Shown here: piece after piece, positions 60,105 to 64,000 of the stretch | Numbering within the stretch: position 1 is the first letter of the stretch | Layout of the letters: each line of letters begins with the position of its first letter | Source of the DNA: Desulfonatronovibrio magnus | GTDB lineage: Bacteria; Desulfobacterota; Desulfovibrionia; Desulfovibrionales; Desulfonatronovibrionaceae | DNA: 64,000 bases | Assembly: GCF_000934755.1 (NCBI RefSeq) | Contig: NZ_KN882175.1 | Span: forward strand, 716,256-780,255 | Direction: 5' to 3' | Program-made: the position numbers and the translations under genes | The notes under the pieces: model-generated | What the model saw: only the letters and a program-made list of their open reading frames with translations | Database searches by the model: none | Told to the model about the DNA's origin: nothing

Positions 60105-60293
60105 ATGATCTTTGTAGTTAAAAAATGTGCTGACTGTCCTTTTTGCAATACTTTGGAAAGCAATGAAATGCAGTGTAATGTATCAACCCCGGGTAAAAGG
60201 GATATTCCTGATCAGGGCCGCGCAAAACCTTCATTCTGCCCTTTAAGGCGGGAACAGGCCATAGTCAGAAGTTTTGGCGAAGCTGACGGCTAA
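60105..60293 (+). CDS. Small Cys-rich protein, unknown function
   Basis: A good AAAGGAG site precedes the ATG by about 9 bases. The 62-aa protein has KKCADCPFCNTL (C-x2-C-x2-C), then MQC and a late FCPLRR. The spacing suggests a small metal-binding or redox-active protein. There is no signal peptide or membrane span. It is convergent with the TonB receptor gene and overlaps its 3' end by 4 bases. It is probably real because of the ribosome site and the non-random cysteines. Confidence 0.6.
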   Translation: MIFVVKKCADCPFCNTLESNEMQCNVSTPGKRDIPDQGRAKPSFCPLRREQAIVRSFGEADG

Positions 60294-62323
60294 AATACAT
60301 ACCTCAAAGTCAACTCGCCGGAAATCCCTTTATCTTTCATCATACTGTAAGTTCCCGGGGTGTGGAATCTGTTGTCCATTAAGTTGCGCACTTTAAGCGA
60401 GACATCCAGACCCTGGGTCAAAAAATCCCTGTATGTTCCTCCGACATTGAGCATCCATACATCGGAAGCCTTTTCATGATCTTCTGCCCAGGCATAAATC
60501 AGCTTTCGTGATGAATAATACTCCAAATGAGTAAAAAGGCTCAGCCTGTCCGTAAGGCTCCATGTGCCCATGAGATCCAGCATTACTTTGGGGCCCGGGT
60601 CAAAGGGATGCCTCAGGTTCTTGTAGACATGCACAATTGTCCCGTCTGGTCTGCGGTATGAGTACTCGAGATATCTGTATTTTTCGTCTGGTCCTTTATT
60701 CTGCAGTAAAGTGAGCCCGGCTCTAAGATCCAGGATGTCCCAGGGATTGTAGTTTGCCTCCAGTTCTAACCCATAAATATCCTGTCTGTTGGATTGTGAT
60801 AATCCGGCATACGGATCTTCCATAATATGATTGGACAGCCGGTTATAGAAAAGTGTTCCGGTAAAGGAGAGGTTCTGTCTGAGATTCCAGGCTGCCTGCA
60901 GAGAAATATTTTCAGACTTCTCCATATCTGGTTTCTCGTCATCAAGAAGCTGTCTGGCAAAAGGGGTACGATATGCAGTTCCATAGAGCAGCTTGAAAGC
61001 CCAACGGGAAAGAGGCGTCCAGAGAAGAGCTGAGCTGTAGCTTAGATTATCCTTATATTCTTCATGAAAGTCGTGCCTTAGCCCCAGCATAAAATCAAAG
61101 TCACCGAGTTTATGGCTGTACTGTACAAATGGAGACCATGAACGATTAGAAAAATTGCTTGTGGTCAGACCTGGAAGAAAACTTTTGTTATCCGGCCCAA
61201 GATAGCCGGGAATATAACTGTCCCATATGGGAGCATCGTCAATTTTTTTATGTTTGAATGAGGTGCCTGCAGTCAAAAGCCCCCTGGCATCAAACATGGA
61301 CCTGTCCATTAGAAGTTCAGCATAATAAGTGTCCTCTCGCTGCTTGACAGTTTTGTCAATAATTTCATTTTCCGGTGTCATCCTGCTGAAATATCCGGAT
61401 AACCGAATCTTTGTTTCAAGGCTGATATCATGGTCAGCATCCATCTTAATGTATCCTGATCCAATACGGGTTGTCTCCCGCCAGCGCAGATCATCTCTAT
61501 GATTACTTATGATATATGGATGAAAGCTGTCAGTAAGCCTTCCTGAAAGGCTGAAATTCTTGCCAAGATTCAACCTGGCATAAGCATCCAAATAATGAGC
61601 TTCACCTGCCTTTCTGGAACCCATGCGCCTTTCCGGAGGAACAGGTCTTGAACCGTCATTATCAAAAAAGTTAATGAGATTGGCCCTTGTGCTGTCTTCC
61701 TCACCCTGTCTGAAACTCAGAGAAATAAAACCATCCCACAAGCCATAGTCCTGGCCCAGGTTAAGGTAGGCTCCTCTTTGCCTTCCTGGTTCTCCATAGG
61801 TAATGCCTGTTTCAGCACCCTGAAAATCCTTGCCGCTTAGCGGAGTAATATTTACCACTCCGGCAAAAGCATCAGGCCCCCACAAAACCGAAGAAGGGCC
61901 ACGGACTATCTCCAGTTGTTTAACAGCAGCAAGGGACAGTTCCTGGTCAATTGGATGCAAATATTTTGAAAGCTCAGACCCTATGGGAACAGTATCGTAC
62001 AAAAACATGACAGAGTCAGGCATGCCCCTTAAATACGGTCTGTGACCCCATTCCTTTCCAGCCATATGAAAACCTGGCATGGACTGCAGTATACTGCTGA
62101 CCGTGGATTGCCCCCTCTGCATAAACTCCTCGCGCCGTACCACATTGGCCACGGCCGGGGCCCGGGCTGGAGTCTCCTCTCTTCTTGAAGCAATGGACAA
62201 TAGCTCAATATCCTCACCCACAAACATAAGCATGGTCCCATCATCAGGATAAACCTCAGCCGCAGCAGCAAACGGCAGGCTTAAAAAAAACACGAGCATG
62301 GTGAAAGATATTGATTTTTTCAA
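60290..62323 (-). CDS. TonB-dependent outer-membrane receptor
   Basis: This 677-aa protein has a signal peptide (~1-22, ending AAAAEV). The plug domain (about 45-165) contains EEFMQRGQSTVSSILQSMPGF, a PYLRGMPDSVMFLYDTVP loop and LEIVRGPSSVLWGPDAFAGVVNI, the classic plug end. A long beta-barrel region follows, ending in an aromatic residue (LTLRYVF) as needed for BAM-dependent assembly. The likely substrate is a metal chelate, haem or cobalamin, but no specific motif decides this. It starts 4 bases after the response-regulator gene ends and is co-transcribed with it. Confidence 0.92.
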   Translation of the reverse strand: MKKSISFTMLVFFLSLPFAAAAEVYPDDGTMLMFVGEDIELLSIASRREETPARAPAVANVVRREEFMQRGQSTVSSILQSMPGFHMAGKEWGHRPYLRGMPDSVMFLYDTVPIGSELSKYLHPIDQELSLAAVKQLEIVRGPSSVLWGPDAFAGVVNITPLSGKDFQGAETGITYGEPGRQRGAYLNLGQDYGLWDGFISLSFRQGEEDSTRANLINFFDNDGSRPVPPERRMGSRKAGEAHYLDAYARLNLGKNFSLSGRLTDSFHPYIISNHRDDLRWRETTRIGSGYIKMDADHDISLETKIRLSGYFSRMTPENEIIDKTVKQREDTYYAELLMDRSMFDARGLLTAGTSFKHKKIDDAPIWDSYIPGYLGPDNKSFLPGLTTSNFSNRSWSPFVQYSHKLGDFDFMLGLRHDFHEEYKDNLSYSSALLWTPLSRWAFKLLYGTAYRTPFARQLLDDEKPDMEKSENISLQAAWNLRQNLSFTGTLFYNRLSNHIMEDPYAGLSQSNRQDIYGLELEANYNPWDILDLRAGLTLLQNKGPDEKYRYLEYSYRRPDGTIVHVYKNLRHPFDPGPKVMLDLMGTWSLTDRLSLFTHLEYYSSRKLIYAWAEDHEKASDVWMLNVGGTYRDFLTQGLDVSLKVRNLMDNRFHTPGTYSMMKDKGISGELTLRYVF

Positions 62324-62327
62324 CTAA

Positions 62328-63680
62328 TCAACCTCTTTTCTCATTATACTGCTTGAGTAAAACACGAAACTTTGCCCTGGTCAGGCCCAGCAGTCTGGCT
62401 GCAGCGCTCTGGTTTTCATTGGTTGCTTCCATGGCCTGTTCTACCATATCCAGCTCCAGCTCTTCCAGATCAATTCCCTGGGGGGGCAGACGAAAATCAA
62501 ACTCGTTTTTGTTGACAGGCGCTATCTTCAGAAAAGAAAGCATACCTTCATCAATAATCCCGTCTTTTCTGGCCAGAATACAGGCTCTTTCCAATACATT
62601 GGCCAGTTCCCGGACATTTCCAGGCCATGAATATTTGGACAACAGACTCATGGCTCCGGATGTAACATTAATTTTCTGGCCTCCTCCAAACTTCTGTGTA
62701 AAATGCCGGGTCAGAATCGGAACATCCTGCCCTCTCTCCCGCAATGGCGGCAATTCTATGGGGAAAACATTAATACGGTAAAAAAGATCAGACCTGAATC
62801 TTCCTTCAGTAACAAGCTCTTCAAGACTCTGATTGGTGGCGCAAACAATGCGCGAGTCAACGTCAATTTCCTTTCTCCCGCCTACCCTTTGAATTTTTTT
62901 CTCCTGCAGAACCCTCAACAGTTTGGCCTGGGCCTCAATGGGCATATCTCCAATTTCATCCAGAAACAGGGTACCACCTGATGAGAATTCAAATTTACCA
63001 ACATTCTTGCTGGAAGCACTGGTAAACGAGCCTTTTTCATGACCAAACAGCTCAGACTCGATCAAGCCCTGAGGAATGGCCGCACAATTGACAGGAACAA
63101 AAGGCCCGGCCGCTCTTGGGCCTGCCTGGTGAATGTACTTGGCCAGCAGTTCCTTGCCAGTGCCTGATTCTCCCCTGATAAGAACAGTGGATTCTTCATT
63201 GGCGACATGCGCTGCCATGTCCAGCGTTCTCTGCATGGCTTCGGATTTATGTATTATCTCATCTGGCGCAGCAAACTTATTAAGTGCTTTTTTGAGTTCA
63301 CGATTTTCTTCTATAATACGGGACATGCCTAATATACGTTCTACAGTGAGCACTACACGTTCCTGCTCAAAAGGCTTGGTAATGAAGTCCATTACTCCAT
63401 CGCGCATGGCCTCAACTGCGGACTCAACAGTTCCAAAAGCGGAAATAAAAACCACAGGATAGTTGAGTCCAGTCTTTTTTATCTGCCGCAACAGTGCATG
63501 CCCATCCATCCTGGGCATTTTGACATCCGTAATCACCAGGTCAAAAGGCCTGCTGCTCAGCATATCCATGGCCTGCATGCCATCTTCAGCCTCTTCCACC
63601 TCATAACCCTTTTTCTTAAGGATTATGGACAAAAGATGTCTCATTCGCTGTTCATCATCTACTATAAGTATTTTTGCCAT
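62328..63680 (-). CDS. Sigma54-dependent response regulator (NtrC/AtoC type) with GSFTSA loop
   Basis: This 450-aa protein has a receiver domain (1-120; phospho-acceptor D52 in LVITDVKMP), an AAA+ domain (~140-375) with Walker A GESGTGKE at 170-177 and Walker [12 protein letters not shown], and a C-terminal Fis-type HTH ([22 protein letters not shown] end). The sigma54-contact loop, normally GAFTGA, reads GSFTSA at 217-222. It probably controls the TonB receptor gene 4 bases downstream and others in response to a sensor kinase that is not in the window. A family-B MITE lies ~120 bp upstream. Confidence 0.92.
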   Translation of the reverse strand: MAKILIVDDEQRMRHLLSIILKKKGYEVEEAEDGMQAMDMLSSRPFDLVITDVKMPRMDGHALLRQIKKTGLNYPVVFISAFGTVESAVEAMRDGVMDFITKPFEQERVVLTVERILGMSRIIEENRELKKALNKFAAPDEIIHKSEAMQRTLDMAAHVANEESTVLIRGESGTGKELLAKYIHQAGPRAAGPFVPVNCAAIPQGLIESELFGHEKGSFTSASSKNVGKFEFSSGGTLFLDEIGDMPIEAQAKLLRVLQEKKIQRVGGRKEIDVDSRIVCATNQSLEELVTEGRFRSDLFYRINVFPIELPPLRERGQDVPILTRHFTQKFGGGQKINVTSGAMSLLSKYSWPGNVRELANVLERACILARKDGIIDEGMLSFLKIAPVNKNEFDFRLPPQGIDLEELELDMVEQAMEATNENQSAAARLLGLTRAKFRVLLKQYNEKRG

Positions 63681-63798
63681 TTTTATTCAAAACTGGATAA
63701 TCAAAAGATTTGCTGTAAACATTTCAAGCTGATTTTCTTTATTTATTGCCATTAGTAACTTACCGAATCAATCCTGTATCAAAAAACAAGATTATTTT

Positions 63799-63879
63799 TA
63801 ACAGTTTAGCCCTTTTTTTAGGAAAGCAGGGGACAGGCACCCCAGTCCCCGTGCAACATGCAAATGGCTAAACTATTAC
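63799..63879 (-). mobile_element. Family B MITE, short form, with 9-bp target duplication, inserted into another repeat
   Basis: The element has ends TAACAGTTTAGCC and GGCTAAACTATTAC, in reverse orientation relative to 51785-51935 and lacking its inner GGGACCCACTTG stem. GATTATTTT flanks it on both sides (63790-63798 and 63880-63888). It interrupts a repeat whose uninterrupted form is at 31379-31439. Confidence 0.88.
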
Positions 63880-63937
63880 GATTATTTTAACCCTGACAAG
63901 AGCAATAATGCCCAACTACCTGACTCTCCGCCCTTCA

Positions 63938-64000
63938 GCCTTCACCCTTCACTCTTCACTCCTCACCTTTCAACCTTCAACCTTCAACCTTCAACCTTCA
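63938..64000. repeat. Tandem CCTTCA-type repeats at window end
   Basis: CAGCCTTCACCCTTCAC is followed by four copies of AACCTTC. The array reaches the window edge and may continue. Confidence 0.85.

Overview
The window looks like a Gram-negative genome of moderate to low GC. The outer-membrane genes (LolA, a TonB-dependent receptor, an O-antigen-type ABC exporter), the futalosine-route menaquinone gene mqnC, a sigma54 response regulator and the abundance of intergenic repeats suggest a Desulfovibrionales-like (deltaproteobacterial) anaerobe. That taxonomic guess is inference. I saw no rRNA, tRNA or CRISPR array.

Layout. (1) 0-8.1 kb, plus strand: a large repeat-rich secreted protein cut by the window edge (HExxH, PKD, beta-helix), then four small secreted proteins. 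Two of these are paralogues, and two carry a ~75-residue 'NWLE...YRYY' module. (2) 8.4-38.4 kb, minus strand: one long surface-polysaccharide locus. It starts at 38.4 kb with an ABC-2 permease (Wzm type), a tandem-repeat coiled-coil protein and a Wzt-type ATPase with a C-terminal domain. It continues through TylF, FkbM and other methyltransferases, many GT2 glycosyltransferases (several fused to other domains), an LpxL-like acyltransferase, a PIG-L deacetylase/GT2 fusion, a DUF2142 membrane protein and a GtrA/GtrB/membrane-GT module. No sugar-nucleotide genes, initiating transferase or polymerase are visible. (3) 39.5-49.4 kb: secreted proteins (DUF1566, PEGA-like, chitobiase-C-like, CAP domain, SurA-N-like, a lipoprotein). 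(4) 49.9-63.7 kb: a TMTC-like TPR membrane protein, an M24 peptidase, a ccdAB pair with ccdB frameshifted, mqnC, a CoA-binding protein, a YkgJ-type Cys protein, a J-domain protein, an RsuA/RluB pseudouridine synthase, LolA, a small Cys-rich ORF, a TonB receptor and a sigma54 response regulator.

The strongest non-coding signal is a dense set of short palindromic mobile elements (MITE-like). At least three families have terminal inverted repeats with candidate target-site duplications of 8, 8-9 and 5 bp. One copy sits inside another repeat whose uninterrupted relative is also in the window. Two copies sit exactly on the stop codons of genes. A ~450 bp inverted repeat flanks the 55.5-58.7 kb gene block.

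The most interesting functional idea is that the coiled-coil protein between wzm and wzt, built from five near-identical 54-bp units, is a length-variable partner of the O-antigen exporter, possibly a chain-length ruler. This is inference by analogy with WbdD.
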